Assembly (NCBI GenBank): GCA_009740415.1
Contig: WOYE01000002.1
Coordinates: forward strand, 217,953-281,952
Direction: 5' to 3'
Source of the DNA: Planococcaceae bacterium Storch 2/2-2
Lineage (GTDB): Bacteria > Bacillota > Bacilli > Bacillales_A > Planococcaceae
Length of the DNA: 64,000 nucleotides
The position numbers were made by a program, and so were the translations under genes. The notes under the pieces were generated by a model. It did no database searches. It had not been told where the DNA came from and worked only from the letters and a program-made list of their open reading frames with translations. Below are positions 38,180 through 47,560 of this stretch, one piece after another. The stretch's first letter is position 1. The number at the start of each line of letters is the position of its first letter.

Positions 38180-38949
38180 TGAAAACGTACAAAGCGTATT
38201 GTTTCGATTTAGACGGTACGGTCTACCGCGGAGCGGAGCCTATCCCAGAAGCGGTTGAGACGATCCATACGTTACAAAGCCGAGGCATTGAACCGTATTA
38301 CATTACGAACAACGCTTCGGTCGATGCTGAATCGGTGCAAGAGAAGTTGGCGACATTCGGTATTGAAGCACCTACTTCTCACATTATGACGTCAGCTGTC
38401 GCGGCGGCACAATATTGTGCGGTTCATTACGCGGATCGTTCATTTTTCTTGTACGGCGAGCCCCGTTTAACGGGTGCTTTCGAGCGAGAAGGATTACATA
38501 TCGTTTCAGCCGAACGAGCGAATGCTGTCGTCATCGGACTGAACCGAGCGTCGACGTATGACAGTTTATCGGAACTGATGAATGTCGTACGAAACGGTGC
38601 ACTTTTCATTTCGACAAATGGCGACCGGATCATACCGAAAGCCGATGGATTCGGATTAGGGAACGGTTCGTTCGTAGAGATGATTCGTTACGCGACCGGT
38701 GTCGATCCGATCAATATTGGAAAACCAGAACCGGTCATGTTAGAGCTCATTCAAGCAGCCGGCTCTTTTGAAAAAGAAGAGATGCTCATGGTCGGAGATA
38801 ACTACGATACGGATATTCAAGCGGGCATTCGTTTCGGAATCGATACCGCGCACGTCGCACACGGTGTGACGAGTACAGAAGAAGTGTTGCAAAAGGACGA
38901 GCAACCGACGTATTGCGTCCATCATTTAGTCGAACTGTTGGACAGTTAA
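38179..38949 (+). CDS. yutF: HAD-superfamily NagD-like phosphatase YutF
   Basis: A 256-residue HAD subfamily IIA phosphatase. Motif I is FDLDGTVYRG (nucleophile Asp near residue 10), motif II ITNNAS, and motif IV MVGDNYDTDIQAG, with a C2 cap between. Similar to NagD and B. subtilis YutF, which act on sugar or nucleoside phosphates. Translation is coupled to yutE by a 1-base overlap. Confidence 0.9.
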   Translation: MKTYKAYCFDLDGTVYRGAEPIPEAVETIHTLQSRGIEPYYITNNASVDAESVQEKLATFGIEAPTSHIMTSAVAAAQYCAVHYADRSFFLYGEPRLTGAFEREGLHIVSAERANAVVIGLNRASTYDSLSELMNVVRNGALFISTNGDRIIPKADGFGLGNGSFVEMIRYATGVDPINIGKPEPVMLELIQAAGSFEKEEMLMVGDNYDTDIQAGIRFGIDTAHVAHGVTSTEEVLQKDEQPTYCVHHLVELLDS

Positions 38950-38955
38950 CGAACA

Positions 38956-38992
38956 AAAAAGCTGTTTCTGAGTGATCAGAAACAGCTTTTTG
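38956..38992. terminator. Bidirectional terminator
   Basis: AAAAAGCTGTTTCTG/CAGAAACAGCTTTTT around a 6-base loop between convergent yutF and yuzB. Confidence 0.9.
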
Positions 38993-38994
38993 TA

Positions 38995-39231
38995 TTAAAA
39001 TAATGGATTTTCTTCCACATGTTTATAAATACGTTCGGTTAGCTCTTCTGGTGTATCGGCTTCAACGACATCGCCGTTGACGAGCGCATACAATGTGCTC
39101 GAGCATTTTGAACAATAACTTAAACAACCGTAATCGAGTACGTCGAGATCCGGATCTTTTTCTAACGTCTCGAACGCCTCCTGTGCACCGTTCGCTAAGT
39201 TCGATACACAAAATTCAATAATAGGATTCAC
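38995..39231 (-). CDS. yuzB: YuzB-family small protein (DUF1450)
   Basis: A 78-residue thioredoxin-like-fold protein with cysteines in EFCVSN and in CLSYCSKC, which could hold metal or a disulfide. Function unknown. The GTG at 39231 is preferred to the GTG nine bases upstream, which overlaps the GAGGTG site; the shorter form matches the usual YuzB length. Divergent from yutJ, as in B. subtilis. Confidence 0.88.
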   Translation of the reverse strand: MNPIIEFCVSNLANGAQEAFETLEKDPDLDVLDYGCLSYCSKCSSTLYALVNGDVVEADTPEELTERIYKHVEENPLF

Positions 39232-39369
39232 GCGATTCACCTCACGTATAAAATGTACTCCTTTTTTTTTCGAACGTCAATGTAGAACGCTTATTGTGAA
39301 ACTTTGCACAAACTGATATAATCAATGAGAGAAAAGTTCGGAATGATTGAGGGAGTGAAGGAGGACATT

Positions 39370-40437
39370 ATGACAAAATTAGTATTATTAGGGGCAGGAT
39401 ACGGAAATATGCGTATTTTGCTACGCCTATTAAATAAGGAATTGCCAGAGGATATCGATATTACATTGATCGATCGCACACCGTTTCATAGTTTAAAAAC
39501 GGAGTTTTATGCGATCGCAGCAGGGACGTTTCCCGATTCGGAAGTGCGTGTTTCATTACCGAAACATCAGCAATTGACATTTGTAGAAGGCGAAGTCGAG
39601 ACGATCGACGTCGACGAAAACCGGATCGTACTAGAAGATGAACGAATGATCGAATACGACCAACTCGTCGTCGGACTCGGTTGTGAAGACAACTATCATG
39701 ACGTACCTGGGGCTGCGGAAAATACGTACAGTATTCAAACGATTGGTGAATCACGAAAAACGTACCAAGCGTTACTCGGACTCGGTGGTGGATCAACGGT
39801 CGGGATCGTCGGTGCAGGATTGAGTGGCATTGAGCTCGCGAGCGAACTTCGCGAAAGCCGTCCCGACTTGAACATTAAACTGTTTGATCGTAGCTCACGT
39901 ATTTTACGCGATTTCCCAGAACGTTTAAGCAATTACGTCAAAGGATGGTTCGATGAAAATGATGTAGACGTCATTCCGAATTCGAACATTACAAAAGTAG
40001 AACCGACGTTGTTGTACAATCACGAGGAGACGATTCCAGTTGACGCAGTCGTCTGGACAGCAGGGGTGCGTCCAGTGGAACCTGTTCGTGAGATGAACGT
40101 GGCGAAAGATAAAGGAAAACGAATCATTTTAAACAAATATCATCAAGTACCAACAAAGCGTAACGTTTACGTCGTTGGAGATTGTGCATCACTCCCACAC
40201 GCACCGAGCGCGCAACTCGCTGGGTTACAAGGTGAGCAAATCGTTACTGTTTTGCGAAAAACGTGGGCGAATGAGCCGCTACCGGATAAACTTCCTGAAA
40301 TTAAGTTAAAAGGGATGATGGGAGCACTCGGTAAGAAAAAAGGGTTCGCTTACGTCGCTGACCGTACGGTAACAGGACGAATCGCTCGATTGATGAAATC
40401 AGGATACCTTTGGTTTTATAAAGGGCATAACAATTAA
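39370..40437 (+). CDS. yutJ: NADH dehydrogenase-like flavoprotein YutJ
   Basis: A 355-residue pyridine-nucleotide-disulfide-type oxidoreductase. FAD-binding GAGYGN at the N-terminus, NAD-binding GIVGAGLSGIELASEL near residue 155, and the second FAD motif VYVVGDCASLPHAP. It belongs to type II NADH dehydrogenases; YutJ is a paralogue of YumB, also encoded in this window. GAAGGAGG precedes the ATG at 39370. Confidence 0.88.
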   Translation: MTKLVLLGAGYGNMRILLRLLNKELPEDIDITLIDRTPFHSLKTEFYAIAAGTFPDSEVRVSLPKHQQLTFVEGEVETIDVDENRIVLEDERMIEYDQLVVGLGCEDNYHDVPGAAENTYSIQTIGESRKTYQALLGLGGGSTVGIVGAGLSGIELASELRESRPDLNIKLFDRSSRILRDFPERLSNYVKGWFDENDVDVIPNSNITKVEPTLLYNHEETIPVDAVVWTAGVRPVEPVREMNVAKDKGKRIILNKYHQVPTKRNVYVVGDCASLPHAPSAQLAGLQGEQIVTVLRKTWANEPLPDKLPEIKLKGMMGALGKKKGFAYVADRTVTGRIARLMKSGYLWFYKGHNN

Positions 40438-40457
40438 ACGGTTGCAACGATGGTTCG

Positions 40458-40502
40458 AAAAGAAGTGCTGGAGCTCATAAAACGCTCAGGCACTTCTTTT
40501 TC
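40458..40502 (+). terminator. Rho-independent terminator
   Basis: AAAGAAGTGC and GCACTTCTTT with an inner GAGC/GCTC pairing, then T-run. Confidence 0.85.
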
Positions 40503-40703
40503 GTAGGAACAGCGATGTTCGTTTTGTCGTACGAATCGTTCGAGAGGAAACGGACATTTTCTCATCGAGCATTCTCAATCAATTTTTAATCATTATTAAA
40601 AAAAGGAAAGACATTCAAGAAGGGAAATCGTTGAAAAGCGCTTACTATCATGCTTGTAAACGAATTTTATTTCAAAGGGGAAAACGAAATGAGAAAATGA
40701 AGT

Positions 40704-40741
40704 GTGTAATGATTATCAATAGAAGGAAGTTGTGCTATAAT
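40704..40741 (+). promoter_or_regulatory. Fur-box-like operator over an extended -10 promoter
   Basis: GTGTAATGATTATCA (40704-40718) matches the 7-1-7 Fur consensus at 11 of 14 positions, with a perfect right half. TGCTATAAT (40733-40741) is an extended -10; the -35 (TTATCA, 17 bases upstream) falls inside the Fur box. The arrangement predicts repression of the Nfu gene when iron is plentiful. The rest of 40503-40797 shows nothing else clear. Confidence 0.5.
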
Positions 40742-40797
40742 AGAAAAAAGCTCATAAGGAGCGAATACAACTCATTATTGAAAGGGGTTATCATTCT

Positions 40798-41034
40798 ATG
40801 TCATCAGAACAATTAATGGAACCAGTACAGGAAGTATTAGATAAATTGCGTCCGTTTCTTATCCGTGATGGGGGAGATTGTGAACTCGTCGATATCGAAG
40901 ATGGGATCGTTAAATTACGTTTGCTCGGAGCGTGCGGAACGTGCCCAAGTTCAACGATTACGTTGAAAGCAGGCATTGAGCGTGCATTACTTGAAGAAGT
41001 ACCAGGTGTAGTTGAAGTCGAGCAAGTGTTTTAA
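40798..41034 (+). CDS. yutI: Nfu-type Fe-S carrier YutI
   Basis: A 78-residue protein consisting only of the NifU C-terminal (Nfu) domain. The cluster-binding C-x2-C is C46/C49 in [10 protein letters not shown]. It accepts a [4Fe-4S] cluster from SufBCD and delivers it to targets such as aconitase. GAAAGGGG precedes the ATG. The upstream Fur-like site suggests iron control. Confidence 0.94.
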   Translation: MSSEQLMEPVQEVLDKLRPFLIRDGGDCELVDIEDGIVKLRLLGACGTCPSSTITLKAGIERALLEEVPGVVEVEQVF

Positions 41035-41041
41035 TAGACGA

Positions 41042-41070
41042 AAAGCCTAACGATCCCGTTAGGCTTTCTT
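41042..41070. terminator. Hairpin terminator
   Basis: AAAGCCTAACG/CGTTAGGCTTT stem, short loop, moderate T-run; between convergent genes. Confidence 0.75.
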
Positions 41071-41083
41071 CGTTTATACTCGC

Positions 41084-41761
41084 TTATTTTTCTTCGCGAA
41101 TCGCTTGCCAACGTTCTTTTGCAAAGTCGACTACTTTTTGATCGGTCGTCGAGTTTTGCGCTTCGATGACTCGACTGAAGTTTCGAATCGCTTCTTCGCG
41201 GTCACCGATGCGCCAGGACAGTTCGGCAATCATGTAAATGACACGAACTTCCGACATGAGCGTTCCTTCATGATCGCCTTCTGAATAGGCCGTCATGTAA
41301 TAGTCGCGTGCCACTCGTAAAAAGCGTTGTTCATTCGCTTCGTCGTTCAACTCTCGATAAATCCATGCGAGACGGAGAGCGAGACCGGCGATCGGTAATG
41401 CTTTTTCTTCTTTTAAACGAGCGGTTAAAATAGCGAGCTTATACGTTTCAATCGCATCGGAAGCGCTCCGTTTTCCACCGAAGTCGCGCGGCGTCCAATT
41501 CGTAGAAAGTATTTGCTCAAGCTGGTGACGAGTGTGGGGCGCGAAAGTCGGTATGAAATCGTCTGTAAACGAGTAACCACAAGACGGACAGACGGCGACG
41601 TTATAGTAGATTGGGTTCGCTTCTAGTTGTTTATAGTTTGGCCTGAAGTCACTGTCGTAGCCGGTCACTCGGACGAACCGTGAACGTACACGCGACGTTT
41701 GAAACGTATGACGACACAGTGTACACGTCATCGTTTTCGGGTAAATCGGTTCAATATCCAT
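41084..41761 (-). CDS. DUF2225-family protein
   Basis: A 225-residue cytoplasmic protein: a two-part zinc-ribbon-like N-terminus (CTLCRHTF and CPSCGYSF) followed by TPR-like helices (about 100-215). This is the DUF2225 architecture. Function unknown. AAAGGATG precedes the ATG. Confidence 0.85.
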   Translation of the reverse strand: MDIEPIYPKTMTCTLCRHTFQTSRVRSRFVRVTGYDSDFRPNYKQLEANPIYYNVAVCPSCGYSFTDDFIPTFAPHTRHQLEQILSTNWTPRDFGGKRSASDAIETYKLAILTARLKEEKALPIAGLALRLAWIYRELNDEANEQRFLRVARDYYMTAYSEGDHEGTLMSEVRVIYMIAELSWRIGDREEAIRNFSRVIEAQNSTTDQKVVDFAKERWQAIREEK

Positions 41762-41877
41762 ATGTTTTCATCCTTTCGTCTAGCTTTCTATAGTATAACG
41801 AAAGTCTTACTCGGATAGTAAAAAAGGTTTGGTAAACGGATCGAAAAGGAAATGTTATAAAATAGGGAGGAATTTAT

Positions 41878-42243
41878 ATGTCACAAGCAATTACATTAAC
41901 AGAAGCAGCAGCGAATCAAGTGAAAGTGATGATGGAACATAACGGTGAAGAAAATGCTCATTTACGAGTCGCCGTTCGCGGTGGGGGATGCAGCGGATTA
42001 ACGTACGGATTAGGATTCGATCAAGAAATCGGTGAAACAGACGAAGAGACGATCCAGCACGGTGTGTCCGTCATCGTGAGCAAAGAGGACGCAGGCGTTT
42101 TAGAAGGAACAATCGTCGATTTTAAACAGTCGCTCATGGGTGGAGGATTTACGATCGACAACCCGAATGCGCTCGCCTCATGTGGATGTGGAACTTCTTT
42201 CCGCTCGGCTGTGAAAGAAGGTACGCCGGAAGTCTGTGAATAA
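41878..42243 (+). CDS. yutM: A-type Fe-S carrier (HesB/IscA-like) YutM
   Basis: A 121-residue A-type carrier with three conserved cysteines: C38 in GGGCSG, and C102 and C104 in SCGCGTSF. It binds and transfers Fe-S clusters or iron, working with SUF and Nfu. AGGGAGG lies upstream of the ATG. Nearby NADH dehydrogenase genes are a conserved Bacillales neighbourhood. Confidence 0.93.
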   Translation: MSQAITLTEAAANQVKVMMEHNGEENAHLRVAVRGGGCSGLTYGLGFDQEIGETDEETIQHGVSVIVSKEDAGVLEGTIVDFKQSLMGGGFTIDNPNALASCGCGTSFRSAVKEGTPEVCE

Positions 42244-42389
42244 ACTGTCATACAATTACTATTGTAAAATACGAGAACGTGTTGAAAAGAGACAGTAAAA
42301 AGGATACTATAAACTAGAAGAAGTGTCACCACAACGATTACGATCAAACGATGTCGTTATAAAAAATATAAAAGGTGGTTTCGATTTTT

Positions 42390-43604
42390 GTGAAAAGACC
42401 AAAAATATTAGTATTAGGAGCAGGTTACGGTGGACTTTCAACCGTCGTTAACTTGCAAAAAGCGATCGGTGGAGACGATGCGGAAATCGTCCTCATCAAT
42501 AAAAATGACTATCACTACGAGTCAACATGGTTGCATGAAGCAGCAGCAGGTACGCTTCCACCAGAACGTGTACGCTACGATATCGATCGCGTGATCGATG
42601 CTCAAAAAGTTACATTCGTTCAAGCGGAAGTAACAGCAATCGACGTAGACAATAAAAAAGTAACGTCTACAGCAGGAGAGCATACGTACGATTACTTAGT
42701 GATCGGGCTCGGTTTCGAAGGAGAAACGTTCGGTATTACAGGATTGGATGAATATGCCTTTTCGATTGCGAACGTCAAAGCAGCGCGTGAAATTCGCGAA
42801 CATATGCATATGCAATTTGCAGCATGGTCTGCAGAAGAAGAAAAAGACGATAGCCGTTTAACGATTGTCGTCGGTGGAGCAGGATTTACAGGAATTGAAT
42901 TTTTAGGTGAACTCGGTAACCGTGTTCCTGAATGGTGCGAAGAGTATGATGTGCCACGCGAAAAAGTACGCGTTCTTTGTGTAGAAGCTGCACCGATGGT
43001 TCTTCCTGGATTCGATCCAGAGCTCGTTAAATATGCAGTCGGTCATCTTGAGTCAAAAGGAATTGAGTTTTCAATCGGTACGCCACTCGTAGAAGCGACA
43101 CCAGAAGGCGTAAAAATTAAAACAGGCGAAGATACGTTCGAATTCATTCCGACACGCACGGTCGTCTGGGCGGCAGGTGTACGCGGTAACCGTTTAATCG
43201 AAGAAACGAGCATCGAGTCACATCGTGCGCGTGTTCGAGTAGAGCCTGATCTTCGTGCGCCAGGATACGACGATGTCTTCATCGTAGGAGACTGTGCGTT
43301 CATGATCAATGAAGAAGCGGATCGTCCGTACCCACCGACTGCACAAATTGCGATGCAGCAAGGGGAGCAATGTGCGAAAAACCTCGTACATTTACTCGCT
43401 GGAAAGCCGACTGAGAAATTCGTTCCTGATTTAAAAGGTAGCGTCTGTTCACTCGGTTCAGATGATGCAATCGGTGTCGTTTACGACAAAAAAATTACGG
43501 GTAAAACCGCTTCATTCATGAAAAAAGTAGTAGACAACCGTTCACTCTTTTTACTCGGTGGTGTCGGTTTAACAGTGAAAAAAGGTAAGTTCAAATGGTT
43601 TTAA
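42390..43604 (+). CDS. yumB: Type II NADH dehydrogenase (YumB-like)
   Basis: A 404-residue membrane-associated flavoprotein passing electrons from NADH to menaquinone without proton pumping. FAD motif GAGYGG at the N-terminus, NAD motif [16 protein letters not shown] near residue 160, second FAD motif IVGDCAF, and the quinone-site-like [12 protein letters not shown]. The GTG at 42390 follows AAAGGTGG; an upstream in-frame GTG overlaps that site. Paralogue of YutJ at 39370. Confidence 0.9.
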   Translation: MKRPKILVLGAGYGGLSTVVNLQKAIGGDDAEIVLINKNDYHYESTWLHEAAAGTLPPERVRYDIDRVIDAQKVTFVQAEVTAIDVDNKKVTSTAGEHTYDYLVIGLGFEGETFGITGLDEYAFSIANVKAAREIREHMHMQFAAWSAEEEKDDSRLTIVVGGAGFTGIEFLGELGNRVPEWCEEYDVPREKVRVLCVEAAPMVLPGFDPELVKYAVGHLESKGIEFSIGTPLVEATPEGVKIKTGEDTFEFIPTRTVVWAAGVRGNRLIEETSIESHRARVRVEPDLRAPGYDDVFIVGDCAFMINEEADRPYPPTAQIAMQQGEQCAKNLVHLLAGKPTEKFVPDLKGSVCSLGSDDAIGVVYDKKITGKTASFMKKVVDNRSLFLLGGVGLTVKKGKFKWF

Positions 43605-43618
43605 TGTAAAATGAAATG

Positions 43619-43653
43619 AACACTTGCTTCGATAGGAGGCAAGTGTTTTTTTG
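43619..43653 (+). terminator. Rho-independent terminator
   Basis: AACACTTGC/GCAAGTGTT stem followed by T7. Confidence 0.88.
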
Positions 43654-43666
43654 ACGGAGGGAGATC

Positions 43667-44152
43667 GTGAAAAAACGAGGAGAAGTATGGCTTGGCGCTG
43701 GAGCAATCGTCGTTAATGAACGTGGGGAACTGCTCGTCGTCGAAAAAGAATACGGGGGATTGAAAGGGCTTTGGTCGTTTCCAGCAGGATTCGTCGATAA
43801 AGGTGAAACTGTCGATGAAGCAGCGATTCGGGAAGTGAAAGAAGAGACGGGAATCGACTGTCGAATTGAAGGAGTGTGCGGTGTTCGAACGGGCGTTTTA
43901 GCGAATGATGTGAGCGATAACTTAGTGTTATTTTTCGCGACACCTCTTGCAGAAGGACCGTTAGAACGAGCGATCGGTGAAATCCGACGTGTCGCTTGGC
44001 TCACCCCGGAAGAATTGCTTCGAAGTGCGAAAAGCGCAGCGATCGTCGTCGAATTTTGCCAAGAGATGCGACGTGCTTCATTCGCCGAGGTAGAAACGTT
44101 TCATCCTGGAAAGCAGTTCGGTTACCAGTCGTATAAATTGTTTAAAGCGTGA
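43667..44152 (+). CDS. NUDIX hydrolase
   Basis: A 161-residue hydrolase with a complete Nudix box: GFVDKGETVDEAAIREVKEE followed by TGI. Cytoplasmic; cleaves a nucleoside diphosphate linked to another moiety, substrate unknown. GTG start with GGAGGGAG upstream. In the position of the Bacillus yui-region NUDIX gene. Confidence 0.9.
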   Translation: MKKRGEVWLGAGAIVVNERGELLVVEKEYGGLKGLWSFPAGFVDKGETVDEAAIREVKEETGIDCRIEGVCGVRTGVLANDVSDNLVLFFATPLAEGPLERAIGEIRRVAWLTPEELLRSAKSAAIVVEFCQEMRRASFAEVETFHPGKQFGYQSYKLFKA

Positions 44153-44216
44153 GTCATTCAGTTGAAGGCGATGCGCGCATCATGTAAAATGTTTGTTGAA
44201 ATTGGAGGTTGGCAAA

Positions 44217-44543
44217 GTGGGAGAAATATCGCTCGTGCAAGTGTTTTTATCGGCGTTACTCTTTTTAGTCATTTTCTTCGGAATTGGCTTTCTCGTGAAC
44301 ATGTTACTTCGTATGACGTGGTTCACAGCCGTCATTTATCCGATCATCGTCGTCTTCATCATTGACGAAGTTGGCTTCTTTGACTACTTTACGAATACGA
44401 GTGAATCGTTTGCGTTACTCGGAGATAAAGTATCAAATTTACATACCGCCGATATTATTATTTTAGCAAGTGGCATGGTCGGCGCAGTGTTGGCCGGCGT
44501 CGTAATGAAAATTTTACGAAAACAAGGATATCAAATGTTTTAA
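44217..44543 (+). CDS. yuiB: YuiB-family small membrane protein
   Basis: A 108-residue protein with three hydrophobic segments (about 9-31, 36-53, 79-98) and the conserved IGFLVNMLLRMTW motif of YuiB. Function unknown. The GTG at 44217 has GGAGG 8 bases upstream; the open frame extends 8 codons further without a site. Confidence 0.82.
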   Translation: MGEISLVQVFLSALLFLVIFFGIGFLVNMLLRMTWFTAVIYPIIVVFIIDEVGFFDYFTNTSESFALLGDKVSNLHTADIIILASGMVGAVLAGVVMKILRKQGYQMF

Positions 44544-44544
44544 A

Positions 44545-44588
44545 AAAGATATATCCGTCACCGGGTGGTGTTGGATATATCTTTTTTT
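44545..44588 (+). terminator. Rho-independent terminator
   Basis: AAGATATATCC/GGATATATCTT outer stem, an inner GTCACC/GGTGGT helix, then T7. Confidence 0.88.
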
Positions 44589-44630
44589 AAAGGCTTTGTG
44601 ATGAGGTAATCTTTTGAAGGAGGAATTGGA

Positions 44631-46091
44631 ATGAAACGAAGTTACGTAATAGGAATTCATCAATCGGTCGTTCAAGAACAGTGGGTACACGCATGGGAAG
44701 AGCAACTCGGACAACCGATTCGCTCATTCGTTCGTGCGCAGTTAATCGATACGAAGGAAGGAGCGTGTACCGTCGTTCCGTATGCGACAGAGGAGGAAGA
44801 AGGTGTTATTTATTTCGTCGGTCGCGGTCGAAAAAACGATTTGACGACGAAACGAGTACGGCCTTTATTCGCAACGGTTGGAAAACGAGCGAAAGAACGA
44901 AACGATGAGAACATGTACGTCGTGGCCGATTCATTTACGAGTAGTGAAGGGCTCGATGACGACTGGATCGACGTAGCAACTGAAGGATTTTTACTCGGTC
45001 AATATACGGTGCCGACGTATGAAACGACGAACAATGCACCGGATTATGAATTGAAATCGTTCGTTTTTCACGGAGCAGAACGTCAAGGAGAAATAGGACG
45101 TGTGAAAGCGGAAGCCGTCAATTGGGCGCGTACGCTCGTCAATGAACCACCGAACGTTTTAACGGCGACACGTCTCGTCGAAGAGGCGACACAACTTGCG
45201 CATAAACACCGTTTCGAGCTCGAAATACTCGACCGAGAAGCGTTGGAAGATATCGGAGCCGGCGCCTTGTTAGCGGTGAATCAAGGGTCGGTCGAGCCCC
45301 CGTATCTCATCGTCTTAAAATACCGAGTCGATGATACGTGGGATGACGTGATCGGTCTCGTCGGAAAAGGAATTACGTACGACACGGGTGGGTATTCGTT
45401 AAAACCGAAAGCGTCGATGGCGACGATGAAAGGTGATATGGGCGGCGCAGCAGCGGTTCTCGGGGCGATGGACATTGTTGGCGCGACACGTCCGAACCGT
45501 AACGTCATCGCAGTCATTGCGACGACCGACAATATGATTTCAGGGGAAGCGATTAAACCCGATGATGTCATTACATCGTTGAGTGGAAAGACGATTGAAA
45601 TTTTAAATACAGATGCCGAAGGGCGTCTCGTATTAGCGGATGCAGTCACGTATGCGAAACAAGAAGGAGCCGATGCGATCGTTGATGTTGCTACGTTAAC
45701 GGGCGGTGTCATTACGGCGCTCGGATACGATAAAACGGGGACGTTAACGAACGATGCAACGTTTTACGAATCATTTGAGCGGGCAGCGGAAGATGAAGAT
45801 GAATTCGTATGGCGTTTGCCGCTAACAGAAGCGGACCGTCGTCGCATTCGGACGAGCGACGTAGCCGACGTCAACAATTCACCCGGTCGGGACGGTCATA
45901 TGATTTTCGGGGGAGGTTTTGTCGGCGAGTTCGTCGGTGAGACGCCGTGGATTCACGTCGACATTGCAGGGACGTCGTGGGCATCGAATGCGCATGCGCT
46001 CGGACCGAAAGGCGGAACAGGTGCGATCGTTCGCACGCTCGCTCGTTTCGTAGAACGAGCAACGATTCGCCCGACGAAACGAAATGAATAA
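44631..46091 (+). CDS. yuiE: Leucyl aminopeptidase (M17 family) YuiE
   Basis: A 486-residue cytosolic metallo-aminopeptidase. The catalytic C-terminal domain has the metal and active-site segments GKGITYDTGGYSLKP and NTDAEGRLVLADA, plus VATLTGGVITALG. It trims N-terminal residues from peptides. AAGGAGG lies before the ATG. The stop codon TAA (46089-46091) is the last part of an 8-bp target duplication created by the IS inserted immediately downstream. Confidence 0.94.
   Translation: MKRSYVIGIHQSVVQEQWVHAWEEQLGQPIRSFVRAQLIDTKEGACTVVPYATEEEEGVIYFVGRGRKNDLTTKRVRPLFATVGKRAKERNDENMYVVADSFTSSEGLDDDWIDVATEGFLLGQYTVPTYETTNNAPDYELKSFVFHGAERQGEIGRVKAEAVNWARTLVNEPPNVLTATRLVEEATQLAHKHRFELEILDREALEDIGAGALLAVNQGSVEPPYLIVLKYRVDDTWDDVIGLVGKGITYDTGGYSLKPKASMATMKGDMGGAAAVLGAMDIVGATRPNRNVIAVIATTDNMISGEAIKPDDVITSLSGKTIEILNTDAEGRLVLADAVTYAKQEGADAIVDVATLTGGVITALGYDKTGTLTNDATFYESFERAAEDEDEFVWRLPLTEADRRRIRTSDVADVNNSPGRDGHMIFGGGFVGEFVGETPWIHVDIAGTSWASNAHALGPKGGTGAIVRTLARFVERATIRPTKRNE
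46084..46091. repeat. Left copy of 8-bp target site duplication
   Basis: ATGAATAA directly abuts the left IS end at 46092 and is repeated exactly at 47561-47568. Its last three bases are the aminopeptidase stop codon. Confidence 0.9.
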
Positions 46092-46162
46092 GGTTCTATT
46101 TCAAATGTTGGGGTGACCTAAACGTCACCCAATTGTCGAGCCTATATTTTTATAAGCAAGAC

Positions 46163-47325
46163 TTAACAAAACCTTCGCGCGAAAGTGGTCGAAAGAGTGG
46201 AAGCCGTAGGCTCCATTTCGATCACTTTTGTTTTATTATTTAACCCTTCTACAAATCCATTCGTGTAATGATAAACAAAGCTATTCAAAATTTCTGTTTG
46301 CCATCTTTTTAATGTAGAAACGGTACGCTTCATTGGCTCGCAATGAGAGGCCAACACTTCTTCGTACCACTGTAATAAGTTAGCTTTCACTTCAGATAGA
46401 TCATTTGATCTCTTTGCTTCATCAAACCACTTTACGAAGGACTCCTCTAACTTATAAGCTTCTCTTCATTCAGTAGAATAGGATAAAAAACGTTCTAGCG
46501 TTCTTCTTTTTAGTGCCGATAGCGAGCGTTTATATAAGATCGACCGAGAACGTTTCATACTCTTCCTGTTATAGCTATGCCATGTTTTTTGTACCGTTCT
46601 ACGAACGGTGTCTAAACTCCAATACACATAACGTACGAAATGAAACCGATCAGCAATGATAATAGGACGTTCAATCGCTTCTTCTATAGCTGCTCTAAAG
46701 GAGCTACTCATATCCATCACGACGATCTCGACATTCCAACCATACTTTTGAAAATAACGTTTAATCGTGTCCTTCCGACGATCAGGTAAAATATCAATCG
46801 GCTCTTTTGTTTCAGCATTAGCAATAAGCAACTGAAATTTCCCAGCGTCTGTATCACCTTTATACTCGTCAATGGCAACGTGTCGTGGTAGTTGTCTACG
46901 CTCTTCTGTCTCAGGAATTCATGTTTTAAAGCGACGCATCACTGTCGGTATTGAGCATCCTTGTTGTCTAGCAACTTGAGTAAAGGTTCCTTCTTGTGTC
47001 GAACGAATTTTTACGAGTTGATTCCATTCTTTTGAATACCGTTGATAGGAATCAACAAAGGTAACTGGTTCTGAAAAACGTTTGCCACACGAACAAGCAT
47101 AACGCCTTCTTCGATAAAATAAGACCGTAGGTCGTTCGAATAATTTCGTATGCTGGATTTTCTGAAGGCGATCATCGTGTACTCTAGAAGTCATTTGATT
47201 ACATCTTGGACACCTAGAAGGTGTCCGTGGCCGTTTGAGATGAATCTGATAGGTTCCTTCAACCAGCTCTTCTTTTGTGATGACACGCTTTCCAATCCTG
47301 GATACTTTGTTTTATACTTGTTCAT
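46163..47325 (-). pseudogene. ISL3-family transposase, interrupted
   Basis: Three open segments (46919-47194, 46466-46831, 46163-46390) lie in the same reading frame. Translating across the breaks gives family-like sequence: zinc-finger CPRCNQ and CSCGKRF, DDE-domain AIDEYKGDTDAGKFQ, DMSSSFRAAIEEA and ADRFHFVRYV, and C-terminal TNGFVEGLNNKTKVIE. The two interior stops, at 46919-46921 and 46466-46468, are both TGA, each explicable by one change from TGG or CGA. The ATG at 47325 has AAAGGTGA upstream but is offset by one base from the main frame, suggesting a further small indel near 47312. It should not make active transposase. Confidence 0.85.
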
Positions 47326-47406
47326 GGCGCACGCTTCACCTTTTATGCTTTTTTCTTAGCAGTTAAAGTATATCGAACAAATGGGAGAACGTGCGTCTTT
47401 TGGAGT

Positions 47407-47533
47407 GTACAATTCCGTTAGGATTTGCGGACGCCTGCGGGAAAGCGAGCTCTGAAAATCACCCCTTTCTGTGAAGAAAGGGGAAGTTGAAGAGCGAGCC
47501 CGCGGCAAGCCTGCAAATCCGAAGGAATTGTAC
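47407..47533. repeat. 127-bp imperfect palindrome within the IS right end
   Basis: The left arm begins GTACAATTCCGTTAGGATTT and continues through GCGGGAAAGCGAGCTCT; the right arm ends CAAATCCGAAGGAATTGTAC. The centre holds a second hairpin, CCCCTTTCT-GTGA-AGAAAGGGG. As RNA or single-stranded DNA it would form a long two-part stem. Part of the repeat occurs in decayed form at 4591-4680. Confidence 0.75.
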
Positions 47534-47560
47534 GAAAACCCCAACATATATTTTAGAGCC

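Larger units (their letters stand above)
46092..47560 (-). mobile_element. ISL3-type insertion sequence, complete but inactivated
   Basis: The 1469-bp element is bounded by imperfect inverted repeats of about 23 bp: 46092-46114 (GGTTCTATTTCAAATGTTGG then GGT) and the complement of 47538-47560 (GGCTCTAAAATATATGTTGG then GGT). An 8-bp direct duplication ATGAATAA flanks it, the duplication size known for the ISL3 family. Its transposase, on the minus strand, is broken by in-frame stops. The right end contains a 127-bp palindrome between the transposase start and the inverted repeat. It separates yuiE from the mrp operon. Confidence 0.9.

Noticed and set aside
40631..40648. cre-like TTGAAAAGCGCTTACT
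   Set aside because: One extra base before the central CG puts the halves out of register with the consensus.
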